From Nemopilema nomurai (Eukaryota > Cnidaria > Scyphozoa > Rhizostomeae > Rhizostomatidae), in NCBI GenBank assembly GCA_003864495.1, contig ML133394.1, forward strand, positions 1,922,001-1,986,000: DNA of 64,000 nt, in the 5' to 3' direction. Each line of letters starts with the position of its first letter. The first letter of the stretch is position 1. Position numbers and translations under genes: made by a program. A model generated the notes under the pieces. That model saw nothing but the letters and a program-made list of their open reading frames with translations, was not told the origin of the DNA and ran no database searches. Below are positions 11,371 to 23,900 of this stretch, piece by piece.

Positions 11371-14300
11371 GTGTAAAGAGCAGTAGATAATAACCGTAAG
11401 AAGTGTAAGACCACTCCGCTAAGACACAGAGCAATGCTCCAAGTCACATTTTCACAAACTTATTTACGAAATTTCATCAATATATTCATTTATTTATGCA
11501 ACACGAGTTGATGACTTAGGGGTATCCACAATCCTCAAATAGAGGCATTTAAATCGGATAGACGCAAAAACCAGACCATTAATCATTTTCGGGCAACATT
11601 AGTGCTTGAAAAACCAAACATCTTTTCAGCACCTGATATGGCTTAGATATGACGTGAGACCCCATTCGAAACATGCCACCAAGAGAGCACGCAAGGGTCA
11701 TTATATGTGTGGTGCTTGATGCCTTCTGTTCTTATAGATAAGTACGATTATAGGCATCTGAAGTGGTAGAGAACGTGCAGCCCAACCCTACCAAGTTAGT
11801 CCCCGTCAATTTCATTATTAATCCACAATTTTGTTCATTCTGTCGAGTAGTTAACCGAAACAGAACTTTATTTTGCAAACACTTCCCAAAATTTTTTAGT
11901 TACGATCACCGAATTATTTAATAGAATTTTGAGACACGACTCTCTCAGCAAATGACGACTGCAAGAAAATTGCGCATACTGGATCACTGATCGTTAATGC
12001 AATACTTGTTCGAGCCATACTTCTTTGTATTTACACGAAGTTCTCGTATAATCGTAGGATCATGAATCGCCCACATCGTATGCCTTATTCTTAATTATGT
12101 CGTAGCACCTAGTTCCAATCGAAAATACACGACAAGATGTTATGTTAGAGAGGGTGTTAAAAGTTGCATGATGCCTAATTATTGAGTGCTTGAATATTAG
12201 TTTGAATAAATTAGACAGCTCTTTCGTAATGTCTTTTGCAGTTACCTTGGTACTTTTTGGTAGCCAAAAATGTGTCGAAACTCACTTTTGTATGACGCAA
12301 ACTGTGCTGTTCAAGTTAGTGTCTAGAATCTAGCTTTATTGCATTAGGTTGTCAAAAGTTTTAGAAAAATATTCTACACTGTTGCACTGTAGTTATCTGC
12401 TACTGGGGTCCTGTCTTTACTGCGTAGCATATGGCAAAGAACGTTTCTACGACCAATCAACTCTCTACAATCCTCCCCCTTCACCTCTTCTGCCTCGCCA
12501 GCCCATCTTTGTGACAACTGGCACACCTCAGTACTTCACAAATTTTAAATCAGTAATCCATAATGAAAGATCTGTCACAATTTGGCCTTTTCCGTTTTGT
12601 GACCCCTAGAAATGACATAGACAAACTGTCACGAATAAATTGCTTAACCAAAGCGACTATAGCACAGAACAGGCACGTAGGAACCGGGAGGGCTGGGGTG
12701 CAGCAGCCCCCCAATAATTGTCAACAAACTGCAGTATTTTTCCTTTATATCGGTGTACTGAATGAGAGGGAATACAATGGGCAGCAACATACTGTTTTGT
12801 TCTATCATCCAATCTTTGACTAGTGCGTCCTACATACCGAGCTTCACATCGGCAACATAATTCGTAAACGACTAAACTTTTTTTGAGGGCAGGAACGCAA
12901 TCCTTTTGGGTGGATATTGTGTGGAGGAAACATGGTCTTAGCATTGTAGGCCACACGAGGATTCACAGCTGAATAGCAGGAAGAAGAGAAAAACAACAGT
13001 GCGATGCATTTCAGTTTCAAAGAAGATAAAGATACGCTCCTTTGACTGAGCCATTTTGCAAAAATCCATTGTTTGTTTACTGAGGACTATTTTAAGATTT
13101 TGCCGAGGCATCGAATGCTAATGGAAGACCAAAAAGCGTAGCCTTTGAAACGATTACAAACTACTGTAAGACACTTAAAACTCTTGGAATATAAATGAAT
13201 CTTTGGCTGAATGTACGATGCCTCACGCTTCAAACATCTAGCTTATTTTCAATGGAGAGACAAACCTCTTTCATTTTTGCCCAGACCTTGTCATGATGAG
13301 AAAAGCTTTTAAACTGGCAAGAAAACATGGCAGTAGAAAAATGATGCCACTAACACATTCATGATATTGTTTTGGGAAATATCCGGATGCTTTTTGCACA
13401 GCTATGTCCATTTTTCTTGCTTTTGACTACTTGTTTCCACCTACTCTTACTAAAATTTATTGTCACGAAATAACAAATAAATTCATACTGAAACAGGAAT
13501 TGCAGAACCAGGGCCCCGCGATAAAGTTCAAGGTGTAATTTTTAGTTTCTTTGCAAATAATGCTAAAATTAGCAAAGGGTGTCCCAATGTTGGCAAGAAC
13601 AAACTTATTCTTTTTTAAAAAGAGGCAAGAAAAATGTTCTCAACATATCATCAGAAATGTCGAAAATTCTTTATTCAAAATTGCTCCCTCCTTTTTTTTA
13701 CGGACCGGATAATTGGAATCCGGATAAACGAGGGTCGGATAATTGAATAAGTACTGTAAACCTTTACTTGCTGGTCCTCTTTGAATTCTTTTTTACTAAA
13801 ATTGTCCACCTTAGACAAAAATGTCCTACTCTCCTGCCGTGGTAAGCAAAAGCGTTTTTATATTATTGAAATGGCTTTTAAATAACAGTAAGAAAGATTA
13901 GGCTGCACAGATCGAAATTTGGTTTCCACTGGAAAGAGTAAATTTTTCATCGCTTTGTTGGTAATCCAACTCTTTCTTTTAATTAAAATTTCTACATGGA
14001 AATTAATCGCATAAAATATTCGCTGTAGAATTTGCCTCAATCCCTCTTCAGATTATGCCATACTTAACACTTGCATTACCATATTAATGTCACGGTTACC
14101 TTTTATCACAACCAGTTTACTAACCCAATTCTGATATTATAGCAGAGATATTTTGCTCCCCGTGGGAATACAGGATTCAATGGGTAGTGTAGAAGCCGAA
14201 ATGTAGTGTCGCTTCCAAAGATGCCATAGATTGTTACCTGATTATAATGCTCAGTAGTAGGGCTTTGCAGTGTCGTATGTGAACTAAAAAAGAAATGGGT

Positions 14301-15616
14301 TGCATGAATAACGAATGCAGCATAGCAAATTCATACTTAAAGTGACACCTCATTTTGCACCTCATACAAAAACCAAGAAATTCATACAAATATACACCTC
14401 ATTTTGCAAAAATAGCTGCATGTATATTTTCAACTACGACAGGTAGCCTACCGTTATTAAGTTTTAATTACCCGAGACTTGTGATGTATTTGTCTCTACC
14501 TGTGTATTGACTAAAGCGTCAAGTAGCGATAGAAAGTACAAAACGGCCTCATCAATAATGCATTTAGTGTAACAAACTATTGTTGGTATACAAGCGGGAG
14601 CAGAAAGCATCTTGCGATCGTTTCGTTTCAATACGATCCAAACATAAGGTTGTATGCGAATGTAATCTATAAACTAACATTGCTTATTGTAAGATGACAA
14701 AAAACGGGAGAAAGATAGGAAGACATTGCAAGCGGGGAATTCTTTCTATACCAAGTCTACCTTTGTCGTTTGATCAAGGCGAAGGCTTCTCTTATTAGCA
14801 GCAATGTCCCGTCAGAGATTTCAGAGAAATTCATTTTCCTAACGTCACAAACTCTTTGACGTCGAGTTAAATCTTCTGTCACAAAACACCATCTTACTAA
14901 CTGACTGCCAAAGTTCCCCTATGGGTTGTTTATCAGGTTAGAACAGATTTGAGGAATAAAATGAAAGAAGTGGAACAGAGTGGGTGGAGAGAATAATCGA
15001 TTATGTAAGCAATGTCCGATCAATATTAGCAGTCGGCTGGCACAAATAGTGAACCATAAGGCATATATCAAGCTTAGGGCGACAAATTGGTACTTTAGAA
15101 ACCTGAAACAGAGCAATGTAAAACATGATGACGCATACTTAACTAGAGAAATATGAAGCACCACAGCATCATAGCAACAGCTGTTGCCATTCAACATTGT
15201 TATGACAGAATCAAAAGCCATATCTATTCATTGCCTGGAAGGCATAATTCAACATCGATTTTATCGATTTTTAATAGATCTGCTGGTGATTATATTGTGA
15301 AGCCAATAACTACCGCCGTCATTTTGCTGGTGCCTAGAAGATGACAGATAGTGTCCATACTGCTATGGTCCGCTATACCTATGCCTTATTCCTATGCAAG
15401 TTTTTCCCACCAAGTTGAAAACACGCTTCGGAATGCAAAATGATACACATTTGTCGTCATTTTCCAATCATTGAATCATTTTGCAATCATTGAATCATTT
15501 TCCGATTATTGATCCTTTTTGTGATCATTAAACCACCTAGCGCTTTGCGATACTTCATTGAGTCATATTCATCCACATCTCGCCTTGTGATTCAATTTTC
15601 TAATGCTAGTTGTAAA
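11371..15616. other. 3' half of unit B: no supported gene
   Basis: Apart from the Penelope-like fragment at about 12657-12985 this stretch matches the corresponding part of unit A and shows no coding region with domain motifs. The final part should contain the promoter of copy C. Confidence 0.6.
12657..12985 (-). mobile_element. Degenerate Penelope-like element fragment (GIY-YIG), unit B
   Basis: In this unit the - strand frame stays open from DCVPALKKSLVVYELCC through RYVGRTSQRLDDRTK for about 99 codons, so the similarity to the Penelope-like GIY-YIG endonuclease (VY..C..C, then RYVGRT) is clearest here. It ends without the downstream catalytic part and has no reverse transcriptase. It is a 5'- and 3'-truncated remnant. 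Confidence 0.68.
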
Positions 15617-15921
15617 TACCAATGCTATTTATCAACGCAAGAAATCGCTGATGTAACAGTATGTTTGATTTTAGCAGCACTGACATATTAAAGACGAAAA
15701 ATGCTTTGCTTTAATAAATGCAAAATAAATGCTGTTTACAAGACTCCCAACAACCCTTCCACATTAATAAATAATGATTTCGAAAATAGGACAAGAATAC
15801 CACCAATAAAAGCCAATCTGCATCTTCAACGGCAGAGGTAGATGGTGTCCATTTACGACACGTTATTCTAATTTTGAGCAACATAGAACAATTTGTGTGA
15901 CCAGAAGGCTTTCTCCCAGAA

Positions 15922-18900
15922 ATGGAAAAGAAAGGGCAGTTGGCTATAATCGTATTGTGCTTAACTAGTACCGTTCTTTCCAATATCGTTAATTTGAACT
16001 GTAAAGTCCATGCAGACTTTAGTGTTGTGCTGGAAGACTTCGTTGACAATTCCGGAATCATAAAGAGGGTTGCATCAAAAGGAAAACGAGAGTGTGTTCT
16101 TGAGTGTCTGTCCGTGCAAAGATGCAAGGCAGTGAACTTTCAAAGGGTAGATGGAACGTGTGAACTGATAGAGCGTGGATTAACAGCGAATGTGCAGCAG
16201 AAGAATGGATGGACATATTTGACGACCAATGCTGGCGCAAGGAATGTGAGTACCCCTCCAAGCGCATGTCTTGGGTTCGTAAACGTACTCTTAAGTGCCT
16301 GATAAACAGGGGTCGGGAAAAGCGGGGGATGGGTGGTGTTTGGGACGCTGTGGAAATTATAGGCAGCAGAGGGTCGCAATAAGGGCGAGCTCAGCCAGGA
16401 ATTGATATAGAAGGGGATTCCTAATAAAAACGGGAGAGATTGGAAAAAGTTCAACGAGTTAGTGGTGATAACGGTCCTTATAAGAGCGGGGGGTGGGGGC
16501 GTGGTTGGGGAAAAATTGAAAACTGATAATTGGTGGGCCGCTAATTAGGCACCTAAAAGTAGGTAGCAAGCACTTGATGTTAACAGCACATAGTGAAACC
16601 AATGTAGGGAGACTTTTCGTCTATAAATAGTTCTGTTCCAGTACAGAAGGAGTGCCAAGGTATTTAAATTTTACCTAGTGGTATTTTGATAACATCGTGC
16701 AACTTTCACATACACCTACATTATATGTTTGCCAGGAACTTTATAATCTATATCTGATCATGTATTCAAAGTACCATAGTTCGTGCTTTGAAAGATGAGT
16801 AAAGGCGAGACTCGTCCTTTTAGAATGGCTTGAACTGCAGCACCTTGTCACCATGTCAGAATAATGCCCAGTGCGTTGATACATGTGAGGACCCTGGCTA
16901 CAAATGCATTTGTGACAAAATGCACTCAGGATCAGATTGCAAGAGTGTAAGAGGTAAGGTCCTCTATTTTCAGGCAAAATAGATTTATGATCTTTATATT
17001 CCAACTAAAAACAAAATTCCAAAGACAGATGATTATTACACTTTGTGAATTGAAATCCCGGCAATGCAGTTGGAGGGGACTCTACTTGCCGGGTATGATG
17101 AAATGCCACTCTACCCTACCCTCAAAGTTCTACACATGCCGAATAAACAGCTGTATGTCGCAATGGCAATTTAAAGCATGTTTTGTCAATTCTATTTCAT
17201 TGCATTCTACTTTACAATTCAATTTTGAAAGCTTGCCAATATTGGAAAAATGTCATTACACTGTATACTCATGAATCGTTTCCGCATACAGTTTTCGTTT
17301 AGTGAGGACTTGCGTTTAGTAAGGATCAATGTGCTAGGTTTTAAGCTAGTTGATTCTGCGTCTCCTTCAGTTGGTCGGGTGACATTCAGCATTACACAAT
17401 TATTGGTTTCTAATGTATGAAGCACCAGTAATTGATTTATAGAAGTGAACCCGCTGAAAACACCGGAGCTAAATATACAATCTCTTTCATCTGTCTGTGA
17501 CACAGAACAATAAAGAAATTCAAGCACCCAATGACATTTTAGAATGGCTCATTGCATTGCATGAATTGAAATTCGAAATATTTTCGCGAAAGCCTCCTTT
17601 TCTTTGATGTCTGAAACAAGGCTGGGCATTTTAAAGGAGTAGCAAATATTTTGCTGACGTTGCGCGTTTGCTGACGGGAAGAGGACTGGGTCCAACCAAT
17701 ACCCAGGGCCTTTTCTAATTACAACCAATGACATGTGTTATGTAAATACTAGTAAATAACGAAAGTTATGAAAACTTTACTACCACTCTTATCACGATCA
17801 TTCAAAAAAACGTTTGTAGTGCCATTATCAATGTTATCACAAGCGGTACTTCTTTATCCATTGACAGCACCATAGAAAATACATAAAACTCAAGCAAATC
17901 AGACCTGCTATTTACAGAGATTTTTATGCACGAAAGAACCTACTTGAAAAAATCTTTTTTTAATTCCAGTATTTACATATTAATTTTACAGAGTTTGCCA
18001 GCTGCCAAGAAGCATATGTCAATGGATTTTCAGAAAGTGGCGTGTATAAATTGTCAGGAATGGGATACCATTATTGCGTGATGACGTCACTAGGAGAATG
18101 CCGTGGCGTAGGCTGGACTCTGATCTTAAAGACAAAGGGTACTTCAGTAAGTATAAGTAGTGTTTGTGGGATCAAACTATTCCGGTTGTTAATACATAAG
18201 CTCATAGTTTTTCCTATTCATGAAGTTTATGAAACGAAACATTTCAATGAAATAATGAAATAATATTTTATCGACAAAGACTAGGTTTAATTACGCCGCT
18301 GGCTACTGGACCACCTCCAACACTTTCAACCACGTCTATGCCTTAATGAGGGCCTAAATGTTGGTCAGGAAGCCAAGTACGATGCTTATAATAAGATGGC
18401 TTTTACCAGTGTTTGCCTTGGCTTCGACGTATCAGGATCAAGGGCATACGTACAAATTGACAGAACAGCCAGCTCTATGCTGAATGCCATAAATTCAGGG
18501 TATCAAGGTAACTATTACGAACATAACTTTCACTTAAACGATTTTAAAAATGTCCATTTATCTCGGAATGGCACGTTTTAAGAAACATTTAATGTATCGT
18601 TTATAGACCCAAATCTGTCAAGCCAAGGACTAATAATGTCAATGCACTTGACATTAAAAGTCTGTATAGAGGGGCGAAGGAAAAATCTTCTCTTCCGTTT
18701 CAACCTTATGATCATTAACATATTGAAACGTTGTTGTCATGCTTGTTATGTAATTTTACAAAGTGTCTTGTTCACGTGTCTTGATCACGTGTCTTGATCA
18801 CGTGTCTCTCTGCCTGGATCCACAAACGCAACAGTTACAGCGACATGTGTCTCTCTGCCTTCACATACTGTAAGTTGCTTTGCACCCATCTTTGCAGGGA

Positions 18901-19172
18901 CAACTCTTGGACGTTCGAAATGGCTAAGCATTGTGCCCGGAAGCCAACTTCAGCCATACTGCAATCGTGAAGGTTTTAATGTCCTGGGCAGAGCAGTACG
19001 GATTGGCATTGCAGCGAACAATGAGAATGAATGTTTGTCTCCGGATTCATACAGTGGCATCGGAATAGGTGACATGTCAAATTGGTGCGGTATCACTGGA
19101 ACAAAGACTGGCAATTTTCACTGCTTTTTGAAAACTAATATACCGGCTGATGGATTTTTACTCGTAAAATGA
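15922..19172 (+). pseudogene. PAN-EGF-fibrinogen-like gene, copy C (one-base deletion in exon 4)
   Basis: Exons equivalent to copy A are 15922-16245, 16824-16953, 17992-18146, 18280-18507 and 18898-19172. Exons 1-3 and 5 are open and in phase. Exon 4 is one base short: GCCTTAATGAGG replaces GCCTTAGATGAGG (A) and GCCTTAAATGAGG (B), so the frame runs into TAA four codons later. Exon 5 restores the full CNREGFN...SPDSYSGIG...LLVK ending if that base is supplied. A single homopolymer base in a near-identical repeat could be an uncorrected read error, so this may be a functional gene. Confidence 0.75.
18768..18810. repeat. E-box 13-nt repeats, unit C intron 4
   Basis: Three CACGTG-containing 13-nt repeats, as in units A and B; the first carries TTGTTCACGTG as in B and the other two match A. 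Confidence 0.65.
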
Positions 19173-20957
19173 GTGTAAAGAGCAGTAGTAATAACCGTAG
19201 GAAGTGTAAGACCACTCCGCTAAGACACAGAGCAATGCTCCAAGTCACATTTTCACAAACTTATTTACGAAATTTCATCAATATATTCATTTATTTATGC
19301 AACACGAGTTGATGACTTAGGGGTATCCACAATCCTCAAATAGAGGCATTTAAATCGGATAGACGCAAAAACCAGACCATTAATCATTTCGGGCAACATT
19401 AGTGCTTGAAAAACCAAACATCTTTTCAGCACCTGCAATGGCTTGATATGACGTGAGACCCCATTCGAAACATGCCACCAAGAGAGCACGCAAGGGTCAT
19501 TATATGTGTGGTGCTTGATGCCTTCTGTTCTTATAGATAAGTACGATTATAGGCATCTGAAGTGGTAGAGAACGTGCAGCCCAACCCGACCAAGTTGTCC
19601 CCGTCAATTTCATTATTAATCCACAATTTTGTTCATTCTGTCGAGTAGTTAACTGAAACAGAACTTTATTTTGCAAACACTTCCCAAAATTTTTTAGTTA
19701 CGATCACCGAATTATTTAATAGAATTTTGAGACACGACTCTCTCAGCAAATGACGACTGCAAGAAAATTGCGGATACTGGATCACTGATCGTTAATGCAA
19801 TACTTGTTCGAGCCATACTTCTCTGTATTTACACGAAGTTCTCGTATAATCGTGGATCATGAATCGCCCACATCGTATGCCTTATTCTTAATTATGTCGT
19901 AGCACCTAGTTCCAATCGAAAATACACGACAAGATGTTATGTTAGAGAGGGTGTTAAATAGTTGCATGATGCCTAAATATTGAGTGCTTGAATATTAGTT
20001 ATTGAATAAATTAGACAGCTCTTTCGTAATGTCTTTTGCAGTTACCTTGGTACTTTTTGGTAGCCAAAAATGTGTCGAAACTCACTTTTGTATGACGCAA
20101 ACTGTGCTGTTCAAGTTAGTGTCTAGAATCTAGCTTTATTGCATTAGGTTGTCAAAAGTTTTAGAAAAATATTCTACACTGTTGCACTGTAGTTATCTGC
20201 TACTGGGGTCCTGTCTTTACTGCGTAGCATATGGCAAAGAACGTTTCTACGACCAATCAACTCTCTACAATCCTCCCCCTTCACCTCTTCTGCCTCGCCA
20301 GCCCATCTTTGTGACAACTGGCACACCTCAGTACTTCACAAATTTTAAATCAGTAATCCATAATGAAAGATCTGTCACAATTTGGCCTTTTCCGTTTTGT
20401 GACCCCTAGAAATGACATAGACAAACTGTCACGAATAAATTGCTTAACCAAAGCGACTATAGCACAGAACAGGCACGTAGGAACCGGGAGGGCTGGGGTG
20501 CAGCAGCCCCCCAATAATTGTCAACAAACTGCAGTATTTTTCCTTTATATCGGTGTACTGAATGAGAGGGAATACAATGGGCAGCAACATACTGTTTTGT
20601 TCTATCATCCAATCTTTGACTAGTGCGTCCTACATACCGAGCTTCACATCGGCAACATAATTCGTAAACGACTAAACTTTTTTTGAGGGCAGGAACGCAA
20701 TCCTTTTGGGTGGATATTGTGTGGAGGAAAACATGGTCTTAGCATTGTAGGCCACACGAGGATTCACAGCTGAATAGCAGGAAGAAGAGAAAAACAACAG
20801 TGCGATGCATTTCAGTTTCAAAGAAGATAAAGATACGCTCCTTTGACTGAGCCATTTTGCAAAAAGCCATTGTTTTTTTACACTGAGGACTATTTTAAGA
20901 TTTTGCCGAGGCATTGAATGCTAATGGAAGACCAGAAAGCGTAGCCTTTGAAACGAT
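19173..20957. other. 3' remainder of unit C: no supported gene
   Basis: This sequence matches the start of the 3' halves of units A and B and includes their Penelope-like remnant. No independent gene is supported. The ORF running across the array junction (20914-21186) begins inside duplicated sequence, ends in unique sequence and shows no recognisable motif. Confidence 0.55.
20457..20785 (-). mobile_element. Degenerate Penelope-like element fragment (GIY-YIG), unit C
   Basis: Same remnant as in units A and B on the - strand, with the GIY-YIG-like VYELCCRC/RYVGRT stretch and the upstream NPRVAYNAKTMF stretch in a different frame because of a four-A run (three in unit B). Confidence 0.63.
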
Positions 20958-23900
20958 TTCCCTGCCCGATGTAAACAAAATGATCCCGCAGGTAAACGCG
21001 AATAGACGCATGAATTCAGACGGGAAGAACTGTTTCTCGGAAGTCAGCGCACGGAATCTCAGTTCTAATTTCATGGGATTGAAGGCCGCTTTTTTGTTCT
21101 GCCACGAGAGATCCAGATGCCGTAGCCTTATGGTATGTCTAGAAGAATTTACGATTTTTAAAGTTCAAGAATCAGATTTGTTGTGAATTTGAATGTGAAT
21201 GCAAGAAAACATCTAAATGATGAATACACGATACTCCTGCAAAGGTTTGTGATAGTAGCTGAAACGATAATCATATTTTGAAGTTTCTGGTAAGTTCTGT
21301 TTGGGTGATGTTTTCGAACGCACAATATAGGCCAAACAGCAATGAATGGAAGAAAAGAACAGCAACGCGAAAACATCAGAGTTGAAGTGTAGGCCACAAG
21401 AGGTCGAGTCGGAAGGTTGAGAGCAATGAATAAAAATATCGCATGGCGGAAGGGAGGGTCCTAGCATGTAAAAGGGTATCCATTTCTTTTTAAACTTCTT
21501 TGTTTAAACAGCAGTTTCCTTCAGTTCAGTCACGTGCATCTGCGCTATGGCAAGTTTAGGCATGAATAATTTCTTTGATTTGAGCTCGATTTTCACATCG
21601 GGTAGACCACCACCCGTAACTTTGAATAATGACCTAAGCCTTCATAACTCTCTGAAATGCCAAGCCTTTAACGGATACTTTATTTTGTTTGTCATTACCA
21701 GGGTCAAAGAAGAAATAGTACTCATCAAGGCCGTCCTAAATGCCACGAAATTCACTCTCGCTAGCCGGCAGGTATGCTTTTACTCCTTCGCAGTTACCTT
21801 TACACTGCCGGCTACTGCATTAGTAGCTATCCCAATTTGTCATTTCACTGCATTTATTGCAAAACATAAGTGGCGAAGCTAAAGGCCCTGCTTGTCCTGC
21901 TGGGCATGACTAAAAGATTCTAAAGTTACCATTTTTGGAAATAATGGAAAATTATTTATTTTGATTTTCAAGGGCATTTTATACCAAGCGCCAGGATTTC
22001 TTGTGCCATAATATACCCCTTTTTGTTATCTCTTGCCATCTGTTTGGGTTTCTTTCGTTGGGAACAAAGGGTGTGATATCGCGGCTAAGAATAGAGTCCT
22101 GGTCATGGTAAATCTGTGGTCAAAGTAAAGCCCTGTCGTAGGTCCTGATCAATATTCGTAGGCAGAACTAAACCCTATGTTTGGTCCTCTTGCTACTCAG
22201 AAATGACAGGCCCTCGAGACCTGCTCATTCGTGAAGGTAGGATTGTAACTTCGGGGGGACCCTGTGTTTAGGCGTGCTTTTGCTGATTTGCCATTTCTGG
22301 AGACCACAACAAATTTCACTGAGGTTTCCAATTACGGAAACGAAATTATTTTTTATGCTTTTGATCATGGACCAAATTTCTAACTGTGAATAGATAATTA
22401 TTCAGCTCTTGAGAGGTCTTTTGCTGCTTAGAGTGTCGGTGACCAAAATTATCGTAAAGCAAGAGAAACATTTACACCGCCACTATATTTGAAGGCCAGA
22501 AATCGATCATTCCAAGAAGGGTTGTATTCAAGAGAAGATTGGCTCTTTAGAAGTCCAGTTATCAGTCTTTTTTTGTTGGCTCTGTTTACTCTTCAAGTCA
22601 GAATTTGCTGCTGATTAGAAATATTTAGAGGCATTATTATCCGATCCAGGAAAATTTAACTCTACATTCGGCAAAAATTGTATAATAGAATTGGAATCTT
22701 CATGTAAAAATTAGTCTGTGCCGAAAAGTCTTTGGCCCTCAAGCTGGAAATAAACCAGTTTTTAAATATACATTTCAATGGAAAAAATTCACTGCAGCCG
22801 CCTATTGCGTTCTGATCTATATACAAATCTAAATATTCAAAGCAAAGTAATTTGCGAAAGAGCGGTGCAAACAACACTAATTCGAAGATAAAGATTTCAA
22901 TTCTGTAGTTCATTTTGGAGAAAGAGCGGAAGATAGTGAGATAAAAATCGACGAAGTCAAGCCCAATCAGATAATATTTGTATTGGTTTGAAATAATGAT
23001 TGAGGGGCAGAGCTAGTTTTTAAATACAGGTTTATTGTCTTTCTTGCATAGTTTTGAATTGCTTCAGACCACATGTGGATTCACTCTGCTAGCAATCCAT
23101 TTGCAAATACAACTTGACAACTAAACAAGGTGTTAATGTGTAATTTGGAGAAGCTCTAACCTGATTAGCTAATATATAATAATCTGTCTATGAGGTTCTG
23201 TCTGTGCTAAGAACAGACAGATTATGTCTGTGTCCGGACAACCCAGGATTACAAGTGCACTATGTTTAATCAGTTTTTTAATTTAGACTCAGACACTTCA
23301 TATATGGCCCTCTTTTATGCTTACGTCAAAAATAAATTATAAATTAATGTTTATTTACAAATATTAATCTATAATTAGAGCTTAATATTTACTTACAAAT
23401 GAGAGTATCTTGAGGGCTTCCAATTAAACCATGCTGGGCGTCATAATGTTTGATGAGGCCATGTTTTTAACAACCTTCGTTTTTCATTATGTAGTACTCA
23501 GTAAAATTTTGTGAAAATGTTGGATTCCAATTTTCTTGACAAGCTTTTTATGGGCGTTACGCGATTGTCCGAGAGTTATTAGGGCGTGGCCGTCAAAAAG
23601 TTTTCCTTTGGGCTCCGCGCCCCAGTCCACCTCTTCCCCTTGGCCGGGCCATCACCTCTGACCAGGCTTTGCCACTGCAAATATTGCTTTCTTGATGGTA
23701 AACGCCCCTTGTACCCCTGCTATAAGGGGTGTCGCTAAAGAGGGGTACTGTACCACCCTCAATCTTGTGTCTGTCGGCATAATGAAGGTTTTGTCGGTCA
23801 ATTTTTGCGATTGTCTTGTTTTGTTTTACTTTCGACTGATCACCAGTAAAGCGTGTGACAGATTGTTATAGGCCTGTTAGATTTTTTGTTTGATAACGTG

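Larger units (their letters stand above)
7810..15616. repeat. Tandem unit B (about 7.8 kb, full length)
   Basis: This is the second full copy of the 7.8-kb unit, in direct orientation and joined to unit A without spacer. Content and order match unit A: PAN-EGF-fibrinogen-like gene (8115-11370), Penelope-like fragment (about 12657-12985, - strand) and an AT-rich remainder. Many one-base indels against A and C fall in homopolymers. Confidence 0.95.
15617..20957. repeat. Tandem unit C (truncated at about 5.3 kb)
   Basis: This third direct copy starts flush with the end of unit B and follows the unit through the gene and the Penelope-like fragment. It then stops matching at about 20957: units A and B read CGATTACAAACTACTG whereas this copy reads CGATTTCCCTGCCC. 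The array therefore ends inside a unit, with about 2.5 kb of unit sequence missing. Confidence 0.93.

Noticed and set aside
20914..21186. ORF crossing the end of the array
   Set aside because: It is a chance fusion of duplicated and unique sequence at a breakpoint, without motifs.
21547..21882. 111-codon ORF with a possible exon at 21702-21771
   Set aside because: No recognisable domain and no partner exon in matching phase; kept only as a remark.
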